Assembly (NCBI GenBank): GCA_903921365.1
Contig: CAIXPS010000321.1
Location: forward strand, 1-39,186
DNA length: 39,186 nt
DNA from: an uncultured bacterium
GTDB taxonomy: Bacteria; Chloroflexota; Anaerolineae; J036; Brachytrichaceae
Direction of reading: 5' to 3'
Under the pieces are notes generated by a model. It worked only from the letters and a program-made list of their open reading frames with translations. It was not told where the DNA came from and made no database searches. Shown here in pieces: positions 23,150 through 31,375 of this stretch. The translations under genes and the position numbers were made by a program. The first letter of the stretch is position 1. Every line of letters begins with the position of its first letter.

Positions 23150-24311
23150 ACGAGTAGATCACCAGCGCCGCACCTGTGAATACCGGGATGACGCCGGCCA
23201 AGGTAAACACCTGCGCGACGGTCAACCCAGCGCCCAACATGCGGTTGTGCACAAAGCCCACGCCAAACAGCGCTACCGACAGCAGGATGCTGGTAATCGC
23301 AAATGCGGAATCGCGCATCGACGGGTCGACCGACGCGTTCACCGCAGAGGCGCTCGATCCCCACACCGTGCCCTGGATCAGGAAATACACCAGAAAGATG
23401 CCGACGAGAGAATTGACGTCCCCGGCCAGCCCCATCCCGACGACACATAAGCCGACAAGAGCGACGCCGGCGCCGTAAGCGCGCAGGGCATTCACGCGGT
23501 CGATGACGGCGGAAAGGATGAACAGCGAGATCAACGCGGGCAGCCGGCCGAGCGCGATGAAGGTGCTGATGTCGCTGTCGAGCGCGTGATGTGCGTCGCG
23601 GGCGAGGTTTGGCAGGAGCTGATTGACCGTGAGGTAGTTGAATGGCTCCAGGCATAGCCCGATGCACAGGACAACAAAACTCCCCGTTGCCAGCTTGCCC
23701 ACCGAGGCGCGAGTGCGAAGGACTCGCAACAGGCTCACCACTTCCGTTTGATTCCCGGCGAAGTTGCGCGAGACAATGTGAAACAGCACGGCGCACACAA
23801 CGCACATCACGCCGATGGCGATGAACGCATCCTGATAGCTGGCGTTCGCGATGATCTGGCCGCCGGCAACCAGTGTTACGGCGCTGACCCCCGCGTTTGC
23901 CAACTGGTTGATGACGAGCGCGCGCCCCGGCTTGTCACGACCAAGTTCGGCGATCAACGGTTGCCACGTGACCAGCCCGACGGCCTGGGTGAACCCCGCC
24001 AACGCCATCAGCGCACGGATGACCAGCCCATCGGTCGTCAGCGCCATCCCGAAGTAAAACGCTGCCCCGGCGATCAACGAGATCGTGACCGTGTTGCGGC
24101 GTCCCAGCCGCGCGGCAATGTCGGTGCAGACCAGTTGCCACGCCACCATGCTGCCGATGAACCACAACGTCACCTCTGTCCATTGCTCGTTGCTATAGCC
24201 CAGCCCTTTGACCAGGAAACCGTTGACGAAGGTATAAAGCCCGAACCATGTTGCGATGCCGACGAATGATACCGGCAGCGATGCGGAGATGAGTGTAGTG
24301 AGTCGTTTCAA
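23112..24311 (-). CDS. Major facilitator superfamily transporter
   Basis: A 399-aa protein with about twelve hydrophobic spans in two six-helix halves split by a charged loop (RNFAGNQTEVVSLLRVLRTRASVG, near 185-208). The MFS motif-A-like loop DIAARLGRRNTVT lies between spans 2 and 3, and AVIDRVNALRAYG is the second-half counterpart. Substrate and direction are unknown. The start is TTG 24311 with GAGG 7 bases upstream; no ATG or GTG is better placed. The C-terminal tail is Arg-rich (RRRRRGAEEKR), overlaps the GNAT gene end and is probably cytoplasmic. Transcribed alone on the minus strand, divergent from the nucleotidyltransferase-like gene. Confidence 0.92.
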   Translation of the reverse strand: MKRLTTLISASLPVSFVGIATWFGLYTFVNGFLVKGLGYSNEQWTEVTLWFIGSMVAWQLVCTDIAARLGRRNTVTISLIAGAAFYFGMALTTDGLVIRALMALAGFTQAVGLVTWQPLIAELGRDKPGRALVINQLANAGVSAVTLVAGGQIIANASYQDAFIAIGVMCVVCAVLFHIVSRNFAGNQTEVVSLLRVLRTRASVGKLATGSFVVLCIGLCLEPFNYLTVNQLLPNLARDAHHALDSDISTFIALGRLPALISLFILSAVIDRVNALRAYGAGVALVGLCVVGMGLAGDVNSLVGIFLVYFLIQGTVWGSSASAVNASVDPSMRDSAFAITSILLSVALFGVGFVHNRMLGAGLTVAQVFTLAGVIPVFTGAALVIYSFRRRRRGAEEKR

Positions 24312-24394
24312 TGGTTATCCTCGGCTGCACCGATAATACACCACGCTTCTCAATCTCCAATCACTAATCTCCTGTCTTCCTGTCTTCCGCTGGG

Positions 24395-24424
24395 TTGCAT
24401 TCGCGCCACTGAAAGGCGTAGAAT
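24395..24424 (+). promoter_or_regulatory. Candidate promoter for the nucleotidyltransferase/methyltransferase cluster
   Basis: TTGCAT (24395-24400) and TAGAAT (24419-24424) are separated by 18 bases, a plausible sigma-70-type pair, in the gap upstream of the gene starting at 24473. The predicted start near 24431 gives a leader of about 40 bases that includes the strong AAGGAG ribosome binding site. Matches are four to five of six per hexamer. Confidence 0.4.
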
Positions 24425-24472
24425 ACAAACTCGGCATGCTTGATTGGGCTTAATAGATAGAAGGAGATCTGG

Positions 24473-25267
24473 ATGGATTTTTCGAAGGTTGTAAACAGTG
24501 TCATTCAACAAATCAAAGATGAAACGGCTGTCGAGGGAGTGTTTCTCTTCGGCTCGGCGGCTGCCAACAAACAAGATGACTACTCGGATCTCGCTATTGG
24601 CATTGCCACGCGGGACAATGTCAAGGACTATCGCAAGGCCTATGGCCTGAGCGAGGATATCTTTAACGCCATCGGTAAGCGCATTGGCTTGCAGGAGCAG
24701 GATCAGGAGCACACTCATACAGCGAATGCGCTCTTTGGCAAGACGGCATACCCGCCGTTGGGCTTGAAGGTTGATCTACTGTTCAGTCAATTGAAACACC
24801 TGGCTGATAAAATGCCGCAGTCCAGCGAATTGATCGCGTTCGATCGTAACGCAGGGCTGGCTTCACTGCTCGACAAACACGCCAAAAGCAAATCGAAGGA
24901 TGACATCGCGGCGAAGCTGAAAGAGAACCTGAACGAATTCCCGTTTTATCTGTACGACGCCGTGCGCGCCTTCGGGCGCAAGGATCACGCGCGCGTGCAA
25001 TCGTCCGCCGAGGAGATGCGCAAGGCGATCTATCATGTCGCGGCGGTGCGCGCAGGTCGCAGCGGCCACGGCAGCAGCGGCCAGGGGCTCGCAAATCTCG
25101 CGCCCGGTGAGAAGTGGGTTGTGGAGCATTCATATCAGACGTGCACCCGCAAAACGGTGCAAAAACTCACCGAGTTGTATGTCGCCTGCTTTGCTGACAT
25201 CCAGACCATTTACCACATCGAGCCGGAAGTCGCTGTTTTGCAACAGTCGTTGACCGATCTTATATAG
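24473..25267 (+). CDS. Nucleotidyltransferase-fold protein with an altered metal site
   Basis: A 264-aa protein. The N-terminus has the pol-beta-like nucleotidyltransferase signature: VEGVFLFGSAA (G27-S28), then SDLAIGI where the canonical pattern is S-D-x-D, so the second carboxylate is Ala41. A third carboxylate is present in LKVDLLF (Asp101). The rest is helical (about 120-264), similar in layout to aminoglycoside or minimal nucleotidyltransferases with a C-terminal helical domain. Without Asp41 full two-metal catalysis is doubtful. AAGGAG lies 7 bases before ATG 24473. The gene is the first of three on this strand and precedes a methyltransferase by 13 bases. The target is unknown. Confidence 0.75.
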   Translation: MDFSKVVNSVIQQIKDETAVEGVFLFGSAAANKQDDYSDLAIGIATRDNVKDYRKAYGLSEDIFNAIGKRIGLQEQDQEHTHTANALFGKTAYPPLGLKVDLLFSQLKHLADKMPQSSELIAFDRNAGLASLLDKHAKSKSKDDIAAKLKENLNEFPFYLYDAVRAFGRKDHARVQSSAEEMRKAIYHVAAVRAGRSGHGSSGQGLANLAPGEKWVVEHSYQTCTRKTVQKLTELYVACFADIQTIYHIEPEVAVLQQSLTDLI

Positions 25268-25280
25268 CGTAGAGGGAAAA

Positions 25281-26051
25281 CTGGACGCAAAAGAGTATTC
25301 TGACGCATTCGCGCCCATCTACAACCAGAAATGGGGCAGTTGGGCCATTCAGCTTGCGCCGCGCATCCACCGTTTTCTTGATGCGTTCTCGGAGGGCGGC
25401 CTGCCAAAGTCGCTGCTCGATGTCTGTTGCGGCAGCGGCCAGCTTGCGGCGCACTTTCTGCAGCGCGGCTATCGCGTGATCGGGCTTGATTTGTCCGAGG
25501 CGATGCTGCGCGAGGCCGCCGCAAACACCAGCCAGTATCTCCAGACGGGGCAGGCGCGCTTCATCCAGGGCGATGCGGCGCACTTCACCCTCGGTGAGAC
25601 CGTCGGCATGGCGGTCTCGACCTACAATTCACTCAACCAGCTCGCGGACATCGCCGCGTTGGAGGGGTGTTTTCGCAGCGTCTGGAATGCGCTCGTTGCT
25701 GGCGGCGTGTTCCTGTTCGACATTCATACGCGCACCGGCTTACAGAGCTGGAACAGCACTGCCATCGAGGATTCACCGGAGCTGATGCTTGTCAGCCATG
25801 GCAAGTTCGATCCGGCGGCCGGGCAAGCCTTCCTCCATGTGACCGGTTTCGCGCGCACCGAGAACGGGCTATATGAGCGCATCGAGCAAATCGCCCACAA
25901 CACGCTGTTTGATCTCGAAGAGATTCGCGCGCTATTACTGGCTCTCGGCTGGCGCGATGTTTATCTGGCCAGCGGCGCCGATCTGTCGCGGCCCGTGGCA
26001 GACCCCGAAAACGAACGGCGCGTCTTCTTCATTGCCCGCAAGCCCGGATAA
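25281..26051 (+). CDS. SAM-dependent class I methyltransferase, probable CTG start
   Basis: The frame is open from a stop at 25251. The characteristic N-terminus (DAKEYSDAFAPIYNQKWGSW) and motif I (LLDVCCGSGQLA, about 45-56) lie upstream of the first ATG/GTG/TTG in frame, GTG 25476, which would remove motif I. The only initiator-like codon is CTG 25281, preceded by GAGGG at 4-base spacing and 13 bases after the previous stop. From there the protein is 256 aa, a normal size. Acidic post-I is GLDLSEAML; motif IV-like VSTYNSLNQL follows. It resembles small Methyltransf_25-type enzymes; the substrate is unknown. It sits between a nucleotidyltransferase-like gene and another methyltransferase gene. 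Confidence 0.88.
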   Translation: MDAKEYSDAFAPIYNQKWGSWAIQLAPRIHRFLDAFSEGGLPKSLLDVCCGSGQLAAHFLQRGYRVIGLDLSEAMLREAAANTSQYLQTGQARFIQGDAAHFTLGETVGMAVSTYNSLNQLADIAALEGCFRSVWNALVAGGVFLFDIHTRTGLQSWNSTAIEDSPELMLVSHGKFDPAAGQAFLHVTGFARTENGLYERIEQIAHNTLFDLEEIRALLLALGWRDVYLASGADLSRPVADPENERRVFFIARKPG

Positions 26052-26069
26052 ATCTTATGGAGTTGATGA

Positions 26070-27656
26070 ATGCGAACTGATTACGACGAGACCCCGTACC
26101 CGAGCCTGTCTTATGGACAAACGCACCCCGACCGCATGGCGACAATCGCCACGTTGCTGGGATTGCATCCAGTCCCCGTGACCCATTGCCGGGTGTTGGA
26201 GCTGGGCTCGGCGGCAGGTGGGAATATCTACCCGCTGGCCTATGCCTTGCCCGATAGTCAGTTCGTCGGCGTTGATATCTCACAGGCGCAGGTGGATGAA
26301 GGCCATAGGCTCATTTCCCGCCTGGGACTGCAAAACATCGCGCTCCACAAGATGGACATCATGGACATCACGCCGGAGTTCGGGCAGTTCGATTACATCA
26401 TTGCCCACGGTGTGTACTCGTGGGTTCCCGCGCCCGTGCGCGAAAAGCTGATGCAGGTCTGCAAACAGAACCTGTCGCCCAATGGCGTCGCGTTCGTCAG
26501 CTACAACTCCTACCCTGGCTGGCACATGATGGGCGCCATCCGCGCAGCGATGTTATATCGCACGCGCAACACCCAGGACCCAATGGAACGTGTGACGCAG
26601 GCGCGCGCCCTACTCGACTTTATGGCCGAGGGTATCCCGGCGGAAAACAGCGTGTTCGGCGCATTCCTGCAATCCTACATGCGCTTCTTACAGGGTGAAT
26701 TGAAGGGCGCCAACGCATTGGGCAACGCCTTCCTGCTGCATGACGAACTGGAAGAGGTGAACGACCCGGTCTACTTCTCACAGTTCATAGCGCATGCGAC
26801 GACCCATGGTCTGCAGTATGTGGCGGAGGCCGACTTCGCCGATGTGTTTCCAAAGGGTTTCTCAGAGCAAACCATGGCAACGCTGCAAACACTCGCTCAC
26901 GACATCGTTGAAATGGAGCAATATCTCGACTTCCTGCGCAGCAAGATGTTCCGCCAGACGCTGCTGTGTCACGCCGAAAACACAGTGCAACGCACGCTTT
27001 CGTTGAACCGCGCGATCGGTCTATATGCCTCGTCGCGCCTCAGGCCGGAAAGCCAGACGCCCAGCATCGAGACGGTGTCTGTGGAGAAGTTTCTCTCTGG
27101 CAGCGATGAGGTCACGCTATCGACCGATCACCCGGTGAGTAAGGCGGCGCTGATCTACCTGGCTGAAGTATGGCCGCGCGCGATCCGGATCAGCGATCTG
27201 CTGAACATCGCGCGCGAAAAGGTGAATGCGCCGCCCGAACGGATCGAGGAGGACGCGCAGGATCTGCTGGCCAACATGCTCAAGGCGTATACCTATAGCT
27301 CGCAACTGGTGGAGTTGCATGCGTTCCAACCGCGCGTTGTCACCGAACCCGGCGAACGACCGCTGGCCAGCCCGGTCGCGCGTCTCGGCGCCGAGGGCGG
27401 CTTGATCGCGACGAATATGTGGCATGAACGCGCTCACCTCACGCCGTTCCTTCGTCAGTTGCTACAGTTGCTGGATGGCGCGCGCGACCGCGCAGCGCTG
27501 CTGGATAAGCTGACTGAACTGGCTATTGCTGAAGTGCTTCACCTGAAGTTGGATGGAGAACCCGTCACTGACCCCGCGGTGATTCGACCCTTGCTGGAAC
27601 GCGAACTGGAGCCGAACCTGCAGTGGCTGGGGCGCGCCGGGACGCTCGTGGGTTAA
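26070..27656 (+). CDS. Methyltransferase with regulatory domain (PKMT/MethyTransf_Reg type)
   Basis: A 528-aa protein. Residues 1-230 are a class I methyltransferase: start motif YDETPYPSLSYGQTHPDRMA, motif I VLELGSAAGGN (42-52), then VGVDISQAQVDEG and FDYIIAHGVYSWVP. A central region (about 240-330) matches the predicted methyltransferase regulatory domain, and a winged-helix-like C-terminal part (about 345-528, ALIYLAEVWPRAIRISDLLNIA) resembles the tail of rickettsial outer-membrane-protein lysine methyltransferases. Family knowledge suggests a protein or lysine methyltransferase; the target is not known here. It starts 18 bases after the previous gene and ends one base before the converging DUF6265-like gene. 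Confidence 0.9.
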   Translation: MRTDYDETPYPSLSYGQTHPDRMATIATLLGLHPVPVTHCRVLELGSAAGGNIYPLAYALPDSQFVGVDISQAQVDEGHRLISRLGLQNIALHKMDIMDITPEFGQFDYIIAHGVYSWVPAPVREKLMQVCKQNLSPNGVAFVSYNSYPGWHMMGAIRAAMLYRTRNTQDPMERVTQARALLDFMAEGIPAENSVFGAFLQSYMRFLQGELKGANALGNAFLLHDELEEVNDPVYFSQFIAHATTHGLQYVAEADFADVFPKGFSEQTMATLQTLAHDIVEMEQYLDFLRSKMFRQTLLCHAENTVQRTLSLNRAIGLYASSRLRPESQTPSIETVSVEKFLSGSDEVTLSTDHPVSKAALIYLAEVWPRAIRISDLLNIAREKVNAPPERIEEDAQDLLANMLKAYTYSSQLVELHAFQPRVVTEPGERPLASPVARLGAEGGLIATNMWHERAHLTPFLRQLLQLLDGARDRAALLDKLTELAIAEVLHLKLDGEPVTDPAVIRPLLERELEPNLQWLGRAGTLVG

Positions 27657-28091
27657 TCAGGCGCGCTTATAGCGAAACTCGCTGGTCACGATGTCATCCC
27701 CTTTTCGGTCATGCGTCGCGACCAGCAATTCGCTTGCGCTGATGCGCTGGTAGACAAAGCGCGTTGAGCGGAAGCTGCCGCCGCGCTCGAAGGCGGCCTC
27801 GCCGTCGCTGGCATGCACCAGAGGATAGGCAACTGCCATACCCTTCTCCTCCCAGCCGTTCAACCCGCTATCGAAGTGTTTTAACCGCAACACCAGCCCG
27901 TCGGGTGCGGGTTCGATCACCAGCAACTCGTAGTAGTACACCCGACCATTCTTCAGCCAGCGGAACATGCCCATCATCATCCCGCCGGCGGGCGCGCTCC
28001 AATGCTCGTCGATCTGGTCGCCGTCCACCAGCCCTGACCAGCTTCCTGTCATCCATGCCAGAATGTCAATATCGGAAATAATTGTTTTCAT
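27657..28091 (-). CDS. DUF6265-like lipocalin-fold protein
   Basis: A 144-aa cytosolic protein resembling DUF6265: DILAWMTGSWSGLVDGDQIDEHWSAPAGGMMMGMFRWLKNGRVYYYELLVI, then strands that fit a small beta barrel. The GSW...EHW...GGMMMGMF pattern is the family signature. Function unknown; the barrel suggests small-ligand binding. ATG 28091 (MKTIISD) is chosen; GTG 28109 would add six residues, and neither has a strong ribosome binding site. It ends flush against the converging methyltransferase gene with no intergenic base. Confidence 0.85.
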   Translation of the reverse strand: MKTIISDIDILAWMTGSWSGLVDGDQIDEHWSAPAGGMMMGMFRWLKNGRVYYYELLVIEPAPDGLVLRLKHFDSGLNGWEEKGMAVAYPLVHASDGEAAFERGGSFRSTRFVYQRISASELLVATHDRKGDDIVTSEFRYKRA

Positions 28092-28281
28092 GATGTGTGC
28101 CCGCACCAAGGTGCGCTACTCTTAGCATAATATATCACTCCCCCTTTGGTAAGTTTTCTGGCAAGAAATGTCCACTTTTCGTTTGTGAAAGATTGTACAA
28201 ATAACCCATCTGGCTAAGCGCTCATCTTGATGGGCAAGCAACGTAGTGGTTGGAAGTGCCAGAGTAAAGGAGTAAATCGAG

Positions 28282-28494
28282 ATGTTTATCAATTATGATT
28301 TGATTCGGCAGCAAGCGCAGGGGTACAACGTGAATCTGGAGGCGCTTTACGTGCCATTGCAGCGGGTAGCGGAGCAGAGCATTGGACAGCGGTTATTAAT
28401 CAGTCTTCGCAGCGTGGTGGGCGGCGGCAATCTAAACGCCCGTCGCGCCAAGGCCAAGCCCGCGTTTACGAGTCACGGGGTAGTTGCAAAGTAG
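28282..28494 (+). CDS. Small basic hypothetical protein
   Basis: A 70-aa protein with a strong AAAGGAG 9 bases before ATG 28282. The N-terminus (MFINYDLIRQQAQGYNVNLEALYVPLQRVAEQ) looks helical, and the C-terminus is Gly/Lys/Arg/Ala-rich and disordered. No signal peptide or membrane span is clear. Its last 29 bases overlap the 3' end of the 933-aa regulator on the other strand. It stands alone between a DUF6265-like gene and the regulator, in a 356-base plus-strand space with its own upstream region (28110-28281) that could hold a promoter. No family recognised. Confidence 0.6.
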   Translation: MFINYDLIRQQAQGYNVNLEALYVPLQRVAEQSIGQRLLISLRSVVGGGNLNARRAKAKPAFTSHGVVAK

Positions 28495-31267
28495 CGTCAC
28501 GCGCGTACTCAGCCGCCTGACTCAGTGACATTCCCTCGCCCTCGGCCAGTGCAGATGCAAACAACTTGTCGCCAAGCATGCTGCGCCCGAGGGCAATTTC
28601 ATGATCGTAGATCACCCGGCTGGCCGGGCTGATCAACCACATCAGTAAAGTGTCTCGCGGCGCCATTGCGGCGCCCAGAATCCGCGCAGCACGATCCGTG
28701 TGTCCCTGTGAAACGGCCAGCGAGGCCAACGCCGCCAGCGCCAGCATGATGCCTGCCGGTTGCCCGGCTTCCTGGTACTGCGTCAATCCCCGGTTGATAC
28801 TAGCCAGTGCGCCCGCCAGGTTGCCTTTGGTGATATGCGTCAACCCGATCAACACGTGCAGACGCGCCACGCGTTCCACGTCGCCCACGCGGCGATACAA
28901 CTCGAGGCTTTGTTCGTGCCATGATCGCGCCGACCCGGCGTCGCCAATCAACCACGCCACCATTCCCAGGTCGAGCATGGTGCGAGCCACCCCATTACCC
29001 ACATTCCACTGCACGCCCAGGCTGCGCCACAACGTCAGGCATTCCAGCAGTACCAATTCCGCCTGAGGAAAGTCGCCCCCGATCAAGAGCAAGTCTGCGT
29101 ACAGTTGCAGTGTGATTGCCAGGTCTTCCGGGCGTGACAGGGCTCGTTGTCCTGCCACCTCGGTCTCGCACGCTGCCAGCGCCGCAGCCAAGTCGATAGA
29201 AACGAGGCTATTGATGACCGAACACACATCGAACTGGCTCGCGTCGCCGCGCGAGGCATCCCCGCGGCGCGCGCCTTCCTGCGCAATAGCCAGCGCCTGC
29301 CGGATCAGCGCACCTGCGCCTTCCACTTCGCCGTGCTTCAATCGCACCCAGCCCAGCCCGCATGTCGATACGGCCATGCCGTGTGTAAATTGCACCGACT
29401 GCGCCCGCGCCAGCCCGCGTTCAAACACCGCCTGCGCAACGGCATAGTCCTGGCGGTGCATGGCCGCATAACCTGCCCAATAGAGAGCTTCGATATGCTC
29501 GATTGGGTCCTCGATGTGGTGGGCGAGGCGCACAACTTCGTTGGCATAATCGCTCCACTGGCTGAGGTTATACCCGCGAAATGCCTGCAGTCTCAGCAGG
29601 CCGTTGATAGCCTCGACGCGCAATGCGGTGGGGGCGACGGTCTGCCGCGCCAGCGCCTCTTCCAACCATGCGGCCGCCTCGGCCAGATAGCCGCGCGACA
29701 CCCATAACGCCGAGAGCGCTGTGGCAATATGCAACCCCAGCACCTCGCTGCCCGGCCGGGCGCGCGCCCAGGCCATCAGCCCGCGCACGTTGCCCAGCTC
29801 GGCTTCAAGCCGGTTGAGGAAGTCAGTTGCGGGAGGGCCGTCTGCGCCGTTTGCCCGCACCACTGCCAGCGAGATGATGTGCTCGGCCAGACGGCTGTAG
29901 ATTGCATCTCCTTCGCCCGCCTCGCGCAGTTTCTCGGCGGCGTACTGGCGAATAGTATCCAGCAGGCGGTAACGAGTCTGCCCGTCGGGCGCAGGGTAGG
30001 CGGCGTGTGTGTCCATCGCGACCAGCGACTTCATCACCAGTTGCAGCAGCAACGGCAGTGTGTCGGGCGTGTCGGCGCACACGGCCTGCACGGTATCTGC
30101 GGTGAATCCGTCGGCAAAGACGGACAGCCGCGCCAGCAGGATGCGCTCTTCCGCATCAAGCAGGTTGTAGCTCCACTCAAGCATGGCGCGCAGCGTCTGG
30201 TGGCGGGGCAGCGCCGTGCGTCTGCCACTGGTGAGCAATGCGAAGCGGTCGTCGAGTCGCGCCGCGATCTCCTGCGGCGCCATGACCGCGACCTGTGCGG
30301 CCGCCATTTCAATCGCCAGCGGGATGCCGTCCAGGCGGTGGCAGATTTGCGCAAGGATTGGCGCAAGCTCGGGCGTGAACTCGAATCCGGCGCGCGACGA
30401 CTGGGCGTGTTCGATGAACAATTGAATGGCTTCGTAGCTCTTGATCTCGTCAAACGGCGGCGGATTCGCCGGATCGGGCGTGGTGAGCGGCGGCACCAGC
30501 CAGTTGATTTCGCCCGGGATGCGCAACGCCTCACGACTGGTGGCCAGCACGCGCAAATCGGGGCAGGCAATCAACAGGCGTTCAGCCATGTCGGCGACTG
30601 CCGCAACAATGTGTTCGCAGTTATCGAGGATCAACAGCAATTGCTTGTATTTGAGAAAATCGACCAGCAGCTCGATGGGAGTGCAGCAGGGTTCGTCAGC
30701 TACTTTGAACTCGTCGGATATGGCGCGCACCAGCGAGGCCGCGTCTGCGAGGGGCGCAAGCTCAACCAGCCAGACGCCGTCCGCAAAATCCCCGACGGTT
30801 GCGGCAGCGTTCGCGATTTGCAGCGCCAGCCTCGTCTTGCCCATGCCGCCGGCGCCGGTGAGCGTCACCAGCCGGTTGGAAGTGAGCAACTCTGTGACCT
30901 CGCCGATGTCGCGCTCGCGCCCGATGAACCGCGTCAGTTGTGCCGGCAGGTTGTTGTGGCGCTTGTTCGATGAACCGGATGACGCAATCACCGCTGGCTC
31001 GTCCGTCGATTTGCCGCGCGCCTTCTCCGCCAGTTGCATCAGCCGCTCTGCCAGTTCCGGCTCGTTTTCGATGTGGATCGCCGCGACGATTTGCGCGCGC
31101 ACAGCGGCGATATCGGGCAATCGCTGGCCGCCCTCAAGGCGCGCAATTTGAGCCTCTGAGTAACCCACGGCGGTTCCAAGTTCACGCTGGGTCATACGAG
31201 CGCGGCGTCGCAGATACTTCAGAAGCTCTCCGAATGTGGTGAGCGAATCAATGGTTGCGCCTGGCAT
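28466..31267 (-). CDS. XRE-HTH / NB-ARC ATPase / TPR transcriptional regulator
   Basis: A 933-aa signal-transduction ATPase. An N-terminal XRE helix-turn-helix (about 12-62, LKYLRRRARMTQRELGTAVGYSEAQIARLEGG) would bind DNA. After a linker comes an NB-ARC STAND module: RFIGRERDI, Walker A TGAGGMGKTRLA (about 137-148), Walker B LLLILDNCEH (210-219) and a winged-helix-like part (GLP-type motif DGIPLAIEMAAA, then ILLARLSVFADGFT). The C-terminal 450 residues are TPR-like helices (ALYWAGYAAMHRQDYAVAQAVFERGL). The architecture is common in Chloroflexota and Actinomycetota: ligand or partner sensing by TPR with ATP-dependent switching. ATG 31267 lies 33 bases after a vapC remnant. Targets unknown. 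Confidence 0.95.
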   Translation of the reverse strand: MPGATIDSLTTFGELLKYLRRRARMTQRELGTAVGYSEAQIARLEGGQRLPDIAAVRAQIVAAIHIENEPELAERLMQLAEKARGKSTDEPAVIASSGSSNKRHNNLPAQLTRFIGRERDIGEVTELLTSNRLVTLTGAGGMGKTRLALQIANAAATVGDFADGVWLVELAPLADAASLVRAISDEFKVADEPCCTPIELLVDFLKYKQLLLILDNCEHIVAAVADMAERLLIACPDLRVLATSREALRIPGEINWLVPPLTTPDPANPPPFDEIKSYEAIQLFIEHAQSSRAGFEFTPELAPILAQICHRLDGIPLAIEMAAAQVAVMAPQEIAARLDDRFALLTSGRRTALPRHQTLRAMLEWSYNLLDAEERILLARLSVFADGFTADTVQAVCADTPDTLPLLLQLVMKSLVAMDTHAAYPAPDGQTRYRLLDTIRQYAAEKLREAGEGDAIYSRLAEHIISLAVVRANGADGPPATDFLNRLEAELGNVRGLMAWARARPGSEVLGLHIATALSALWVSRGYLAEAAAWLEEALARQTVAPTALRVEAINGLLRLQAFRGYNLSQWSDYANEVVRLAHHIEDPIEHIEALYWAGYAAMHRQDYAVAQAVFERGLARAQSVQFTHGMAVSTCGLGWVRLKHGEVEGAGALIRQALAIAQEGARRGDASRGDASQFDVCSVINSLVSIDLAAALAACETEVAGQRALSRPEDLAITLQLYADLLLIGGDFPQAELVLLECLTLWRSLGVQWNVGNGVARTMLDLGMVAWLIGDAGSARSWHEQSLELYRRVGDVERVARLHVLIGLTHITKGNLAGALASINRGLTQYQEAGQPAGIMLALAALASLAVSQGHTDRAARILGAAMAPRDTLLMWLISPASRVIYDHEIALGRSMLGDKLFASALAEGEGMSLSQAAEYARDATLQLPRDS

Positions 31268-31300
31268 GCTATTTCATATGTCTGGTGAGCGAAACCGACT

Positions 31301-31375
31301 TTAAGATGAACAGAGGTTCATCGGCGCGATCAGGGCTGATGTGTCGATGACGTAAGTTGTTGATTCAGTGCTCAT
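31301..31375 (-). pseudogene. Remnant of a VapC/PIN-domain toxin gene
   Basis: ATG 31375 overlaps the antitoxin stop in an ATGA arrangement typical of vapBC. Translation gives YVIDTSALIA, the first strand of a PIN nuclease with its catalytic Asp, after a 7-residue lead. The frame then hits TAA at 31301-31303, leaving about 24 codons out of the usual 125-140. The downstream sequence goes directly into the upstream region of the next regulator gene. No other frame continues a PIN domain convincingly. This looks like a deletion that removed most of the toxin. Confidence 0.7.

Noticed and set aside
25476-26051. GTG 25476 as the methyltransferase start
   Set aside because: It would delete the SAM-binding motif that is encoded in the same frame upstream.
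29729-30973. 414-codon plus-strand ORF opposite the XRE/NB-ARC gene
   Set aside because: Shadow frame; His/Arg/Gln-rich translation with no family features, while the minus strand has clear ATPase motifs.
31301-31375. Frameshift rather than truncation in the vapC remnant
   Set aside because: The alternative frame (about 17 codons) shows no PIN motif and ends before the next gene, so a simple frameshift does not restore the domain.
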